A stretch of DNA of 64,000 bases from Candidatus Chloroploca mongolica (GTDB taxonomy: Bacteria; Chloroflexota; Chloroflexia; Chloroflexales; Chloroflexaceae): the NCBI RefSeq assembly GCF_004762035.2, contig NZ_SIJK02000020.1:16266-80265 (forward strand). Direction: 5' to 3'. Below the pieces are notes generated by a model. The model searched no databases and was not told where the DNA came from. It saw only the letters and a list, made by a program, of their open reading frames with translations. The position numbers and the translations under genes are program-made. This document shows positions 1 to 8,786 of the stretch, piece by piece (the first letter of the stretch is position 1; each line of letters starts with the position of its first letter).

Positions 1-375
1 ACTCTGACGTCTCAACCATGGCCTTCGCGCCGGATGGGCAAGTCATCGCAGTGGCCGGGGGAGCAGGCGTAAGGTTGTGGCGCATCGGTGATGGCACGCG
101 GCTGCACGCCCTAGACCACGACTCTGACGTCTCAACCATGGCCTTCGCGCCGGATGGGCAAGTCATCGCAGTGGCACGGGGACGACAAGTAACGTTGTGG
201 CGCATCGGTGATGGCACGCGGCTGCACGCCCTAGACCACGACTCTAACGTCTCTAATGTCTCAACCATGGCCTTCGCGCCGGATGGGCAAGTCATCGCAG
301 CGGCCGGGGGAGGATACGTAAGGTTGTGGCGCATCGGTGATGGCACGCGGCTGCACGACCTATACCACGGCTCTT
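1..375 (+). repeat. Tandem coding repeat, about 120-bp unit, three copies
   Basis: The unit starting ACTCTGACGTCTCAACCATG at position 1 recurs at 121 with only scattered changes, and again at 241 with a 9-bp duplication (AACGTCTCT-like) inside it. Each unit encodes one WD40 blade. Identity at DNA level, including synonymous sites, points to recent duplication or gene conversion. Confidence 0.85.
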
Positions 376-488
376 CCGTCTCAACCATGGCCTTCGCGCC
401 GGATGGAGAGTACTTGGCGATCGTATTGCCTGGAAACGTACAGGTACTACGCACAAGCGATTGGCAAACCCTCTACCGTTGGCGATAG
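1..488 (+). CDS. WD40-repeat protein, 5' end outside the window
   Basis: The open frame runs in from the window edge and stops at TAG 486-488, so only the C-terminal part is seen. It encodes four WD40-type units of about 40 residues, each with a segment like STMAFAPDGQVIA followed by VRLWRIGDGTRLHAL, which is the D-A strand pattern of a beta-propeller blade. The last unit is degenerate (VQVLRTSDWQTLYRWR) and probably closes the propeller. The first units are almost identical at DNA level, which suggests recent tandem expansion. The next gene starts 12 nt downstream on the same strand and carries the same type of repeat, so the two are probably co-transcribed. Partners and function are unknown; WD40 propellers are generally protein-binding scaffolds. 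Confidence 0.8.
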   Translation, partial: SDVSTMAFAPDGQVIAVAGGAGVRLWRIGDGTRLHALDHDSDVSTMAFAPDGQVIAVARGRQVTLWRIGDGTRLHALDHDSNVSNVSTMAFAPDGQVIAAAGGGYVRLWRIGDGTRLHDLYHGSSVSTMAFAPDGEYLAIVLPGNVQVLRTSDWQTLYRWR

Positions 489-499
489 GGCCGTTACCA

Positions 500-3181
500 A
501 TGAACACAGCTATTCAAGACAACCCTGTCTGCCCAGTCTGTGATCGCGCCTACAAACCTAATGAGGCGAGTTGCCCCGTATGTGGCTGGGAGCTACAGGG
601 TCGCTATGAACTTGTCCCCGACACGTCCGAGGTACAACTGCGCTACGAACGCGATCTGGCCCAGGCCCGGCTGGCCTACCGTGAACGGCAACTTCAGCAA
701 GCCCAGGCGCACCTTGTCACGCTAGAGGCTGAACTCAGCCGTGAACGCAAGGCAGTGCAAGCCCAGCGCACTGCAGCGCAAACCGATTTACAGCAGGCGC
801 TGGCCCGGCTGGAGCAGCGCGAACAGCAACTCCAGGAAGCGCAGAACCGGCTGGAGCAACTCCAAGATGCAAGTTATCAAGAGCGTCTACGGGCTCAGGC
901 CCGACTGGAAGAGTCAACGACCGCGTTGCGGCAGGTTCAGGCGCGCTTGGTGCAACTCGAAGAGGCTTCGTCGCTGGACAGTCTTCTGCTCTACTCCGGC
1001 TTTGAGCAGGCCCAGGCCCAACTGGAAGTGTCAAAAACCGCGTTGCAAAAAGCCCAGAGACAACTGAAGGAACTCAAAGATGCGAACCGTCATGCCCAGG
1101 ATCAGATCAGAGAATTAGATACAGAAAGGGATATCTATAGATTTGCGATATTGGTCGGACTCATCATCATGTTCTTGATGATGTTCGGGCTGATCGATAT
1201 CGATCTTAGTCGCGTAACGGGACTCTGGAGTAACGAGACTCCCACTCCGGTGAGGAACTCTGCCTCGACAAGAACCTCTACTCCGGCGATAACTCCCGAA
1301 TCCGATCGAGCGGTAATGCCTCCAGAGATTAGAGAAACAGTTCCCATATCTCTCCCTGTTGTCATCAGCACAAACAATGCGGCAGAGGTGGGGCAACTAG
1401 TGCGACTCGGCAATGGAATCGCAAATGATGTAGCCTGGGCACCTGATGGCACACAAGTGGCGGTCGCCACATCCATTGGCATCTTCCTCTACGATGCTAA
1501 CACCATGCAGGAGATCCGGTATATTCCAACCGATTGGCTTTACAGCGTGGCCTTCGCCCCCAATGGACAGACTCTCGCTTCAGTCTCCGCTTATAATACT
1601 GTGCAGCTATGGCGCGTGTCAGACGGATCATTGCTCCACACGCTACATGAGCATACTGATCGTGTCAATAGTGTTGCCTTTGCGCCGGATGGTCAGACCC
1701 TCGCCTCAGGATCACATGACCAGACAGTACGCCTCTGGCGCGTTGCCGATGGGACACAGCTGCATGTCCTGGAAGGCCACCCCAAAGCTGTTATAAGCGT
1801 GGTCTTCACCGCCGATGGACAAGCCGTTGCCTCTGCATCTGAAGACCAAAACGTGCGGCTCTGGCGCGTCGCTGATGCATCCCTGATCGGCACATTGGAA
1901 GGGAATATTGGTTTGCTCAGAAGCTTTGCCTTTGCGCCCAACGGCCAGACTTTCGCTTCCGCTGCGTGGGATGGCACAGTGAGGCTCTGGAGTATGACCG
2001 ATGGTAGACTTGTCCGTACACTGCGGGGGCATACGAGTGATGTTGATAATGTGGTTTATAGCATAGCCTTTGCACCGGATGGGCAAACCCTTGCCTCTGC
2101 CTTCCAGGATCAAACCGTGCGGATCTGGCGTATATCTGATGGCTCGCTTATGCGAACCCTGAAAGGGCATACCGATACAGTCTGGAGGGTGGCTTTTGCA
2201 CCAGATGGGCGAACCCTTGCCTCTGGCTCTGATGGCAGTATACGGTTCTGGCGAGTAGACAACGGACAACTGATACAAGTCCTGACAGGATTTACTAGTC
2301 CTGTCAGAGGACTAGCTTTCGCCCCTGATAGTCAAGCGCTCGCTTCCACTTCATTTGATCGGAAGATCCGATATTGGCACATCACCGACCGTATGCAGCC
2401 GTACATATTGAATGGGCATACTGATCAGGTTTCGAGTGTCGCGGTCGCACCGGATGGGCAGATCCTCGCCTCTGCTGCGTGGGATGACACGGTTCGGCTC
2501 TGGCGTGTTGCTGATGGCGCTCTGTTACGCACTCTGGGTGCGCATACACGAGATATTAATAGCGTGGCTTTTGCCCCGGACGGTCAGGTCCTTGCTTCCG
2601 CCTCTGATGATCAAACCGTGCGGCTCTGGCGCGTCGCCGATGGGACGCTGCTCGCCACGCTGGAAGAACATACTGGTTCGGTCAGAAGCGTGGCCTTTGC
2701 ACCGGATGGTCAGACCCTTGCTTCTGGCTCTGGTGATCGAAGTATACGGCTCTGGCGCGTCGCCGATGGATCGTTACTACACACGTTGGCAGAGCACTCG
2801 AGTGATGTTAACAGCGTGGCTTTCGCACCAGACGGCCAAACCCTTGCCTCGGCATCTGATGATCGAACCATACGGATCTGGCGTGTGTCAGATGGGGCGT
2901 TGCTCACCACGCTGGAAGAACATACTGGTTCGGTCAGAAGCGTGGCCTTTGCGCAAGATGGTCAGATCCTTGCCTCTGGCTCTGGTGATCGAAGTATACG
3001 GCTCTGGCGCGTTGCTGATGGGACGCTGCTCGCCACCTTGGAAGGGCATATGAATCCTGTCACTAGTGTCGCCTTTGCCCCAGATGGGCAACTCCTCGCC
3101 TCGGCCTCGTGGGATGGCACGATACGGTTTTGGGGGTTGCCGAATGCGCTCCAGCCTAGCGCTCCAGGAACACAACCATGA
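500..3181 (+). CDS. Zinc-ribbon, coiled-coil, membrane-anchored protein with 14 WD40 repeats
   Basis: 893 residues from ATG 500; a longer frame opens at 461 but overlaps the preceding gene. Residues 11-28 hold a C-x2-C-x10-C-x2-C zinc ribbon (CPVC and CPVCGWELQG), followed by a conserved box (YELVPDTSEVQLRYERDL). Residues 50-210 are a Gln/Glu/Leu-rich coiled coil, residues 213-233 a single membrane segment, and about 299-885 hold fourteen WD40 units, enough for two seven-bladed propellers. With an N-in topology the ribbon and coil would be cytoplasmic and the propellers outside, but this is inference. Its stop overlaps the next start (ATGA at 3178). Units 11 and 13 are nearly identical at DNA level. 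Probably a scaffold or sensor; no enzyme domain is visible. Confidence 0.88.
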   Translation: MNTAIQDNPVCPVCDRAYKPNEASCPVCGWELQGRYELVPDTSEVQLRYERDLAQARLAYRERQLQQAQAHLVTLEAELSRERKAVQAQRTAAQTDLQQALARLEQREQQLQEAQNRLEQLQDASYQERLRAQARLEESTTALRQVQARLVQLEEASSLDSLLLYSGFEQAQAQLEVSKTALQKAQRQLKELKDANRHAQDQIRELDTERDIYRFAILVGLIIMFLMMFGLIDIDLSRVTGLWSNETPTPVRNSASTRTSTPAITPESDRAVMPPEIRETVPISLPVVISTNNAAEVGQLVRLGNGIANDVAWAPDGTQVAVATSIGIFLYDANTMQEIRYIPTDWLYSVAFAPNGQTLASVSAYNTVQLWRVSDGSLLHTLHEHTDRVNSVAFAPDGQTLASGSHDQTVRLWRVADGTQLHVLEGHPKAVISVVFTADGQAVASASEDQNVRLWRVADASLIGTLEGNIGLLRSFAFAPNGQTFASAAWDGTVRLWSMTDGRLVRTLRGHTSDVDNVVYSIAFAPDGQTLASAFQDQTVRIWRISDGSLMRTLKGHTDTVWRVAFAPDGRTLASGSDGSIRFWRVDNGQLIQVLTGFTSPVRGLAFAPDSQALASTSFDRKIRYWHITDRMQPYILNGHTDQVSSVAVAPDGQILASAAWDDTVRLWRVADGALLRTLGAHTRDINSVAFAPDGQVLASASDDQTVRLWRVADGTLLATLEEHTGSVRSVAFAPDGQTLASGSGDRSIRLWRVADGSLLHTLAEHSSDVNSVAFAPDGQTLASASDDRTIRIWRVSDGALLTTLEEHTGSVRSVAFAQDGQILASGSGDRSIRLWRVADGTLLATLEGHMNPVTSVAFAPDGQLLASASWDGTIRFWGLPNALQPSAPGTQP

Positions 3182-3726
3182 GCACTCATTGCTCCTGTCC
3201 AGTCTGCACCCGGCTCTACAGCCCCAACGAAGCCATCTGCCCCGAGTGCGGATGGGAACTTCAGGGAGCCTACGAACTCGTACCCGACACCGCTGAAATC
3301 CAACTGCGCTACGAGCGTGATCTGGCCCATGCGCGGCTGGCCTATCGAGAACGGCAGCTCCAGCATGCCCAGAGCCAGCTTGCCGCCAACGCACAGCGTG
3401 ATCAGGCTCGGATCCAGGCGTTGGAGGTGAGGCTCGCTGCGTTGGAAACAAGGGTGAATGAGAGGCGAGATCTTGGATGGCGTACTCGTATAACGACAGC
3501 CCCTATTTCCCAGATGAACGCTGTTAATCTTGTTCAACTCGCTCGCCTGAGCAAAGAACAGGATCTGTTCAATCAGTTTGCTTGGTTCCCCGATGGTACG
3601 CGCCTGTCAGTAGCCTCCGCGACGGGTGTACTTCTGTATGATGTCATTACACTGCAAGAGATATGGTGTGTTACCTCATTCCAGGTGTCGGTTCACGGAA
3701 CTTTGACAAATTCCGCCATTTGCTGA
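3178..3726 (+). pseudogene. Truncated paralogue: zinc ribbon, coiled coil, one partial WD40 unit
   Basis: 182 residues starting at an ATG that overlaps the preceding stop. Residues 7-30 repeat the zinc ribbon (CPVC, CPECGWELQG), followed by the box YELVPDTAEIQLRYERDL and a short coiled coil. From about residue 120 it aligns with the first propeller blade of the upstream gene (FAWFPDGTRLSVASATGVLL), then leaves the WD40 pattern after LQEIW and stops. Unlike its neighbour it lacks both the membrane segment and the propeller. DNA after the stop (about 3753-3838) still reads as a decayed blade. I infer a gene truncated by deletion or frameshift, but a short soluble product could still be made. 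Confidence 0.65.
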
Positions 3727-3936
3727 TCGTCACCGTTGCGCTTGATGGGTAGTGTTTTGTTCGGGTGAACAATGAAAGCACAGAGTTATTACGGACAATT
3801 GATGGTGCATGTCTGTATAGATTAAGATTTGATAACAGATAGCCTTATAGTCTGAGGCGTATCAGGATTCGGTATCCGTCTTCAAGCTGTAAAGCATTCT
3901 GAGACCTTGACGAAGCATGACAGAAGGAGCATTTGG
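3727..3936 (+). other. Intergenic region with decayed WD40 blade
   Basis: No intact gene. The frame opening near 3753 reads FVRVNNESTELLRTIDG before a stop near 3838, which resembles the D-strand plus linker of a WD40 unit (compare VRLWRVADGTLLATLEG). It fits a remnant of the truncated paralogue upstream. AAGGAG at 3924-3929 is the ribosome binding site of the next gene. Confidence 0.45.
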
Positions 3937-5193
3937 ATGAACGAGAATCCCTGTTGTCCCGTCTGCACTTGTGTCTACAGCCCTACCGAGGTAAACTGCC
4001 CGGAGTGTAACTGGGAACTGCAGGCAGCTTATGTCCTGGTTCCTGACACTGCCGAGATGCAGCTACGTTACGAACGTGAATTGAACCAGGCACGGCTGGC
4101 TTATCTCTTAAGGCGGGTCACGTCGCTAGAGGACGTTGCACATGGTCTTCAAGACCATACGCGTCAAGCTGGAGCAGAGTTACGCCGCATTCAACAGCAG
4201 GCGGATCAACGAAGAGCGCAATTCCAGAATAACTTGAACCAGATCAAAGCGCAAATCGACACATGTACTACGGCTCTCGCACATCTGCCGTCACATCCAT
4301 CGGCACCAATCACGGTTTCACCGCATGAGAATCTTGCCCAGGCAGTTGCAGACGCACCGTCTGGAGCAGAGATCCACCTGTTGGCAGGGATCTATCACTT
4401 GGCCCAATCGTTGCGGATTGATAAGCCTCTGAGTCTACGTGGTGCAGGTATAGAGGCAACACGGATTGTGGGTACAAGTGAAGGAGCGGTGCTTCATGTT
4501 CAAGGGAAAGGGTTGTTTAGGTTAACGGAGTTGAGTGTCGTTTATCAGGGTACTGCTCCTGCCAGCGCAGTTGATGTGACTGATCGGCAGTTAGAAGTAC
4601 AACGGTGCTGTTTCACTGGAGGCGTGTCGGATCAAAGAGGATCGAAACGAGGAGGTGGTGGGTTGGTATTGCGCGGCCAGGCATACGGTACAGTTGCCGA
4701 TTGTGTTTGTCGTCTTAATCAGTGGGGTATTGCGGCAACAGATAACGTTCAGCCTGTGTTGATCGATAACCTCTGTTCTGCCAATAGAGAGGCTGGCATC
4801 TTCTATAAGGATAGAGCGAAAGGTATAGCAAAGCGCAATGTCTGTATTGGTAACAAGGTTTATGGTATGTATGTCTCAGCAGAAGCTTCGCCAGGGCTTG
4901 AAAATAACATGTGTCGTGAAAGTGATTATGGTATTGCCTATACAGATACAGCAGGCGGTTTCGCCATAGGCAATACCTGTATTGCTAATGCAAGGGACGC
5001 TATGCGGATCGAAAGGACTGCATCTCCAAGCCTAGTAGCTAATGTGTGTAACTACAATGGTTGGTTTGGGTTGTGGCGGTCATGGCAATGGATGTATAAT
5101 CGACCTTCATGGTATTCTGTTCAATTTTTGTTTATAAGAAGAGCTCTTTTCATAATTTTTTTCATAATTATTTTTATATTGTTGTTTTTTTGA
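3937..5193 (+). CDS. Zinc-ribbon protein with right-handed beta-helix domain
   Basis: 418 residues from ATG 3937, chosen because AAGGAG lies 7 nt upstream; a TTG at 3907 is in frame but less likely. The N-terminus repeats the ribbon and box of the two upstream genes (CPVC, CPECNWELQ, YVLVPDTAEMQLRYERELNQ). A coiled coil follows, then from about residue 120 a pectate-lyase/NosD-type beta-helix with ladder-like coils containing N-x-C (DNLCSAN, RNVCIGN, NNMCRES, GNTCIAN, ANVCNYN). Such helices bind or process polysaccharides or act as scaffolds; no catalytic residues can be assigned. The last 25 residues are almost pure Phe/Ile/Leu from AT-rich DNA, a possible C-terminal membrane anchor or the result of a frameshift or insertion. 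Confidence 0.82.
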   Translation: MNENPCCPVCTCVYSPTEVNCPECNWELQAAYVLVPDTAEMQLRYERELNQARLAYLLRRVTSLEDVAHGLQDHTRQAGAELRRIQQQADQRRAQFQNNLNQIKAQIDTCTTALAHLPSHPSAPITVSPHENLAQAVADAPSGAEIHLLAGIYHLAQSLRIDKPLSLRGAGIEATRIVGTSEGAVLHVQGKGLFRLTELSVVYQGTAPASAVDVTDRQLEVQRCCFTGGVSDQRGSKRGGGGLVLRGQAYGTVADCVCRLNQWGIAATDNVQPVLIDNLCSANREAGIFYKDRAKGIAKRNVCIGNKVYGMYVSAEASPGLENNMCRESDYGIAYTDTAGGFAIGNTCIANARDAMRIERTASPSLVANVCNYNGWFGLWRSWQWMYNRPSWYSVQFLFIRRALFIIFFIIIFILLFF

Positions 5194-5209
5194 TTTGGAT
5201 TTGTGTCGC

Positions 5210-5302
5210 TATAACAGTCCTAGACGATCTGTGTCTGAGGAGTTCCGGCTTTAGTCAGTTTTAGCCTGCACTCCTGTTTGCAACCCAGATAGGACTGCTA
5301 TA
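5210..5302. repeat. MITE-like element, short copy (family M1)
   Basis: A 93-bp element whose ends are imperfect inverted repeats: TATAACAGTCCTA at the left and TAGGACTGCTATA at the right, 12 of 13 bases complementary. The interior (TAGACGAT, AGGAGTTCCGGCTTTAGTC and AACCCAGATAGGA) matches the larger copy at 32096-32291. No coding capacity. Confidence 0.6.
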
Positions 5303-5390
5303 TATACATGGCCCGCCGACCATGTAGTACTCAGGGTGTGCTTCGCTATTTCCTCGTCTTCGCGTCTTTGCGCCTTTGCGTCAATCTTCC

Positions 5391-6218
5391 CTACACGCCC
5401 TGTGCCCATGCAGCAATCACTTCGGCGACGCCTTCGGGTTGTTCCATCGGTACCATGTGGCCGCCGGCGACTTCGGCGAGGTGGGCGTGCGGGGCGTAGC
5501 GTTGTAGTTCGACCCAGCTACGATCGATGATCAGATCTGATTCTGTGCCGCGAATGATGAGCAGCGGGACGTGAATATGCCGCAGGGCGTTCCAGGCGTC
5601 AATTGGGGCCAGCCCAAAGATGTGTGATTCCCATGCACGCGGCCAGGCGAGTTCGAAGCCGCCGTCGGGGGCGGGGCGCAGGCCGCCTTCGAGGTAGCCG
5701 TCGAACGCCGCCGGGACGAAATTGGCAAAGGCGCCGCGCCCGGTGTAGCGCGTGCGGGCTTCGTCGTGACTGGCAAAACGATCCCGTCGCCGCGCTGCGC
5801 CCCGTGCCAGCGGGAAGTAGTGTTGCAAGCCGCGTTTGCGCATCAGCCAGAGCGCCGGCAAGAGCAGGTGCGGCAGCAAGACCGGGTCGATCAGGACGAG
5901 GCCTCGAAAGCGCTCGGGCTGACGGGCGGCACAGTAGAGGCTCAGAATGCCGCCGAGCGAGTGGCCGACGCCAATAATTCGTTCGTTGCCAAGGTAATCA
6001 AGATCGGTGGACAGATCGGCCGCCAGATCGTGCCACGAACTGATACTTGCGGGCGGGTGCGTACCTCGTAGCGGGCGCGGACGGTGGCCGATCACCCGGA
6101 AGTGCGGCGTCAAGGCCTCGGCAAACGGACGGTACGTTTCGGGTGGAAAGCCGTTGGCTGGGGCCAGATGCAGGATCGGCCCCTGGCCTCCAAAGGCAAG
6201 GTGATTGGTTGGATGCAT
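5391..6218 (-). CDS. Alpha/beta hydrolase
   Basis: 275 residues, the usual length for a single-domain alpha/beta-hydrolase-fold enzyme. The nucleophile elbow is GHSLGG (Ser87). A C-terminal GGHMVPMEQPE supplies the likely catalytic His254, with an acid in the IIRGTESD strand before it. An oxyanion-hole HxP-like segment lies near LHLAPANGFP. The substrate is unknown; candidates are esters, lactones or other acyl compounds. It begins 6 nt after the stop of the VWA gene on the same strand, so it is probably the last gene of that transcript. No signal peptide is seen, so a cytoplasmic enzyme is expected. Confidence 0.85.
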   Translation of the reverse strand: MHPTNHLAFGGQGPILHLAPANGFPPETYRPFAEALTPHFRVIGHRPRPLRGTHPPASISSWHDLAADLSTDLDYLGNERIIGVGHSLGGILSLYCAARQPERFRGLVLIDPVLLPHLLLPALWLMRKRGLQHYFPLARGAARRRDRFASHDEARTRYTGRGAFANFVPAAFDGYLEGGLRPAPDGGFELAWPRAWESHIFGLAPIDAWNALRHIHVPLLIIRGTESDLIIDRSWVELQRYAPHAHLAEVAGGHMVPMEQPEGVAEVIAAWAQGV

Positions 6219-6224
6219 AGGTTT

Positions 6225-8786
6225 TTAGCGTCGCAAGCGACCTCGGCGAAGGGCGATTTCAGTGACCCAGAGGGCCAGGGCAAGACTCAGGAACCAGGGC
6301 CAGAGGCCCGTGGTGCTCGTGGTGCGCTCCGCAGGAGTTTCGGTAAGTGCGGGCGTCAGTTCTTCACGTATGGTACCACCAGTTACGTCAGCGATTTGCG
6401 CGAGGAGTGCCTGCCCGTGCTCGGGGTTGGCGAGCAGCCGGTATTCGGCGGGCACAGGTTGCACATAGCCAATCTCGCGCACTTCGCGGGTGCCGTCGTA
6501 TTGCAGGGCCACCGAGAGCACATAGGCACCGGGGAGGCCGAGCGCCAGATCCTGGCTATAGCGCCCTGGTGCGCTCTGTCGGATGTCAAAGCTGCGCTGG
6601 CTGCCGTCGGGGAGGATCACGCGGGCATTGACGGTTGCCAGATCGAGTGGTTCGCCCCCTGGCAAGACCGCATCAACCACCAGGCGGCTCCCGCCGGGGC
6701 GTTGTTCAACTGCGACCTGAATCGGCCCGCTGTCGGGTTCGGGCAGGGTGTAGCGTACCATCTGCGCCCAGAAGCGTTCAAAGCCCTCCCAGGTACGCCA
6801 CTCGCTGGCCCACGGCGTGCCAACGGTGGGGGTCCAGGCGACCGCACGTCCCAGGCCATACTGCCAGACGGCGAGCAGCGGATCGGCTTCGGGGGCCTCC
6901 AGTACCACTTCGGCGGTCTCGCGGGCGGTCGTGGCGACGTAGCCATTGAGGTCGGGCAGTTCGGCGGGCGCAAAATCGCGGAGCATCGGGTGCGGTTGGC
7001 CCAGGTTGGCTCGCATCAGCCCTTCAACCGCAGGATCGGCGCGGGCCAGTTCACTCTCGAGCAACGTTAGGCGCGGGATATCCTCGGGCCGATTGGCAAA
7101 ATAGTAACGCCCACCGCCAAGCCGGGCCAGTTGATTGAGCAGCATCGCATCGGCGTCGTCGCCAATGGCAATCGTCGACAGCGTGATATCGTTGGCGCGG
7201 GCGGTTTCCATCAGGCGCTGATAGTTGGCGGGATTGTTGGTGAAACTACGCCCATCGGTGAGCAGCACAGCATGGCGCACCCCTGTTGGTTGCACCGCCA
7301 GCGCGGGCAGGCCCGTAGCGAGCGAGAGTTCGATATCGGTTCCCCCGCCAATGGGCAGATTCAGGATTGCTTGCTGGATCTGCGCACGATTGGCCGCCTC
7401 GCCGACCGTCTGAAAATCAACGACCCAGAACGTACCGGTATCAAAGGATAGAATGCCAATGCGATCGTCTGGCCCGAGGCTCTCGGTCGCGAGGATTGCG
7501 GCTTCTTTGGCCATATCAAACTTGCTCACCCCGAAGGCCGAGGACATGCTGGCCGAACGATCGACAATCAAGAGCAGGGCGATCTCGCCGCGCTGCGGGC
7601 GTGGGGGCGGGTCCATCTGCACGGGCAAAACCTCTTCGAGCGGGGTGCCTTTGTATTCGCCGAGGGTGAAGGAGGTTCGCCCGCCGACAGCGACGAGGCC
7701 TTTGCCCTCGCTGCGCACAAACTCGCGGATATTGGCCATCTGTTCGAGCGAGAGCGCCGCCGCCGGTACGTCGATGAGAATCATGCCATCAAAGGCCGCC
7801 AGATCGGCCAGGCGGGTTGGCAGTTCAATTGGGCTGATCCGCTGGGTGACAAGCGCCTGCCGTTCGAGGGCGTCGGTGAGCAAGAGGGCGTCGTCGGCAC
7901 TGTTGGCAATGACCAGTACGGCGGGCGGCTCGTTGACCACAGCGATGGTGCTCCCGCTATTGTTGGCGGCAAAACTATCGCCTTCGCCCAGATCAAGCTC
8001 GGCACGTAGGCGCATCACCCCGGGGTTGGTTGCCTCGTGGCGGAAGGTGAAGCTCTCGTCGCCCGCAAAGAGGGTCACGGTCTCATCACCAAGCAGGATC
8101 TCATCTTGCCACAGCCGCAACTGGCCGGTCACCGAAGCGGTCGGGCCAGCGGTACCGGGATGGTAGCGGGTATTGATGGTAATCGGGAACTCTTCGCCGA
8201 CACGGAGACGCACCGGCGCACTGAGGTCAATGATCGCGGCATCAGGCTGGCGGAGTGGGGCAAGCGGTACGACATCAATGCTCACGCCATTTTCGGCGGC
8301 CATCCGTGCTTCGCGCAGCGGATCAGCGCCGGTTGCCAAGCCATCCGAGAGCACAAGCACCTTGCCGCCACCGGGCAGCAAGGCCCGTGCGGCCTGTAAT
8401 CCGGCGGCCAGATCGCTACCCGATGGATCGGGAAGCACCGGCTCGTCCTGGGCGCTGCTCGGCCCACTCACGACATTTGCCCCGATATAGAGCACCCGCG
8501 CCTGGTCGCCTCCCTCCTCGGCCAGACTCGCGGCCTGGGCACGGAGCGCCGTTCGCAGGTCGGGGGGCAGGCTGTCTGACTGGTCAACGAGCACGACCAG
8601 TGGCCCTGGTGGGGCCGGGGGCGTGCCGAAGACCGGATCAGCGAGCGCGACGATCAGACTGGCAAAGATCGCCAGCCGTAGTACCAGGATCACCGGACGC
8701 ATCCGGCGCTGTTGCCGCCACCAGAAGAGGACGACAAGAGGAAGGAGCAAAAGCAACCAGAGTAACAGAGGGTTACGCAAAAACAT
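6225..8786 (-). CDS. Membrane protein with two VWA-type domains and a GATase1-like domain
   Basis: 853 residues. Two N-terminal hydrophobic segments (residues 5-24 and about 32-52) precede a first VWA-like domain with a DQSDS metal site. In the middle lies a GATase1/flavodoxin-like segment (AVLVIANSADDALLLTDAL to GLVAVGGRTSF). A full VWA domain follows with MIDAS motif DRSASMS and downstream acidic residues. A single C-terminal membrane segment (LWPWFLSLALALWVTE) ends it. The architecture matches large BatA/DUF-type VWA proteins that accompany DUF58 proteins. Its start overlaps the stop of the upstream VWA gene. Metal-dependent adhesion to a partner protein in the periplasm is inferred. Confidence 0.8.
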   Translation of the reverse strand: MFLRNPLLLWLLLLLPLVVLFWWRQQRRMRPVILVLRLAIFASLIVALADPVFGTPPAPPGPLVVLVDQSDSLPPDLRTALRAQAASLAEEGGDQARVLYIGANVVSGPSSAQDEPVLPDPSGSDLAAGLQAARALLPGGGKVLVLSDGLATGADPLREARMAAENGVSIDVVPLAPLRQPDAAIIDLSAPVRLRVGEEFPITINTRYHPGTAGPTASVTGQLRLWQDEILLGDETVTLFAGDESFTFRHEATNPGVMRLRAELDLGEGDSFAANNSGSTIAVVNEPPAVLVIANSADDALLLTDALERQALVTQRISPIELPTRLADLAAFDGMILIDVPAAALSLEQMANIREFVRSEGKGLVAVGGRTSFTLGEYKGTPLEEVLPVQMDPPPRPQRGEIALLLIVDRSASMSSAFGVSKFDMAKEAAILATESLGPDDRIGILSFDTGTFWVVDFQTVGEAANRAQIQQAILNLPIGGGTDIELSLATGLPALAVQPTGVRHAVLLTDGRSFTNNPANYQRLMETARANDITLSTIAIGDDADAMLLNQLARLGGGRYYFANRPEDIPRLTLLESELARADPAVEGLMRANLGQPHPMLRDFAPAELPDLNGYVATTARETAEVVLEAPEADPLLAVWQYGLGRAVAWTPTVGTPWASEWRTWEGFERFWAQMVRYTLPEPDSGPIQVAVEQRPGGSRLVVDAVLPGGEPLDLATVNARVILPDGSQRSFDIRQSAPGRYSQDLALGLPGAYVLSVALQYDGTREVREIGYVQPVPAEYRLLANPEHGQALLAQIADVTGGTIREELTPALTETPAERTTSTTGLWPWFLSLALALWVTEIALRRGRLRR

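Noticed and set aside
1-375. CRISPR-like regular repeats
   Set aside because: Repeats are about 120 bp, in frame with coding sequence, and the spacing segments are not unique spacers. They are WD40 blades.
6084-7070. 328-codon plus-strand frame opposite the hydrolase and VWA genes
   Set aside because: Antisense to two well-supported genes, spanning their junction; composition is Gly/Arg/Ala-rich and without recognisable motifs. Similar frames at 9338-10399, 11722-12792 and 13344-14468 were rejected for the same reason.
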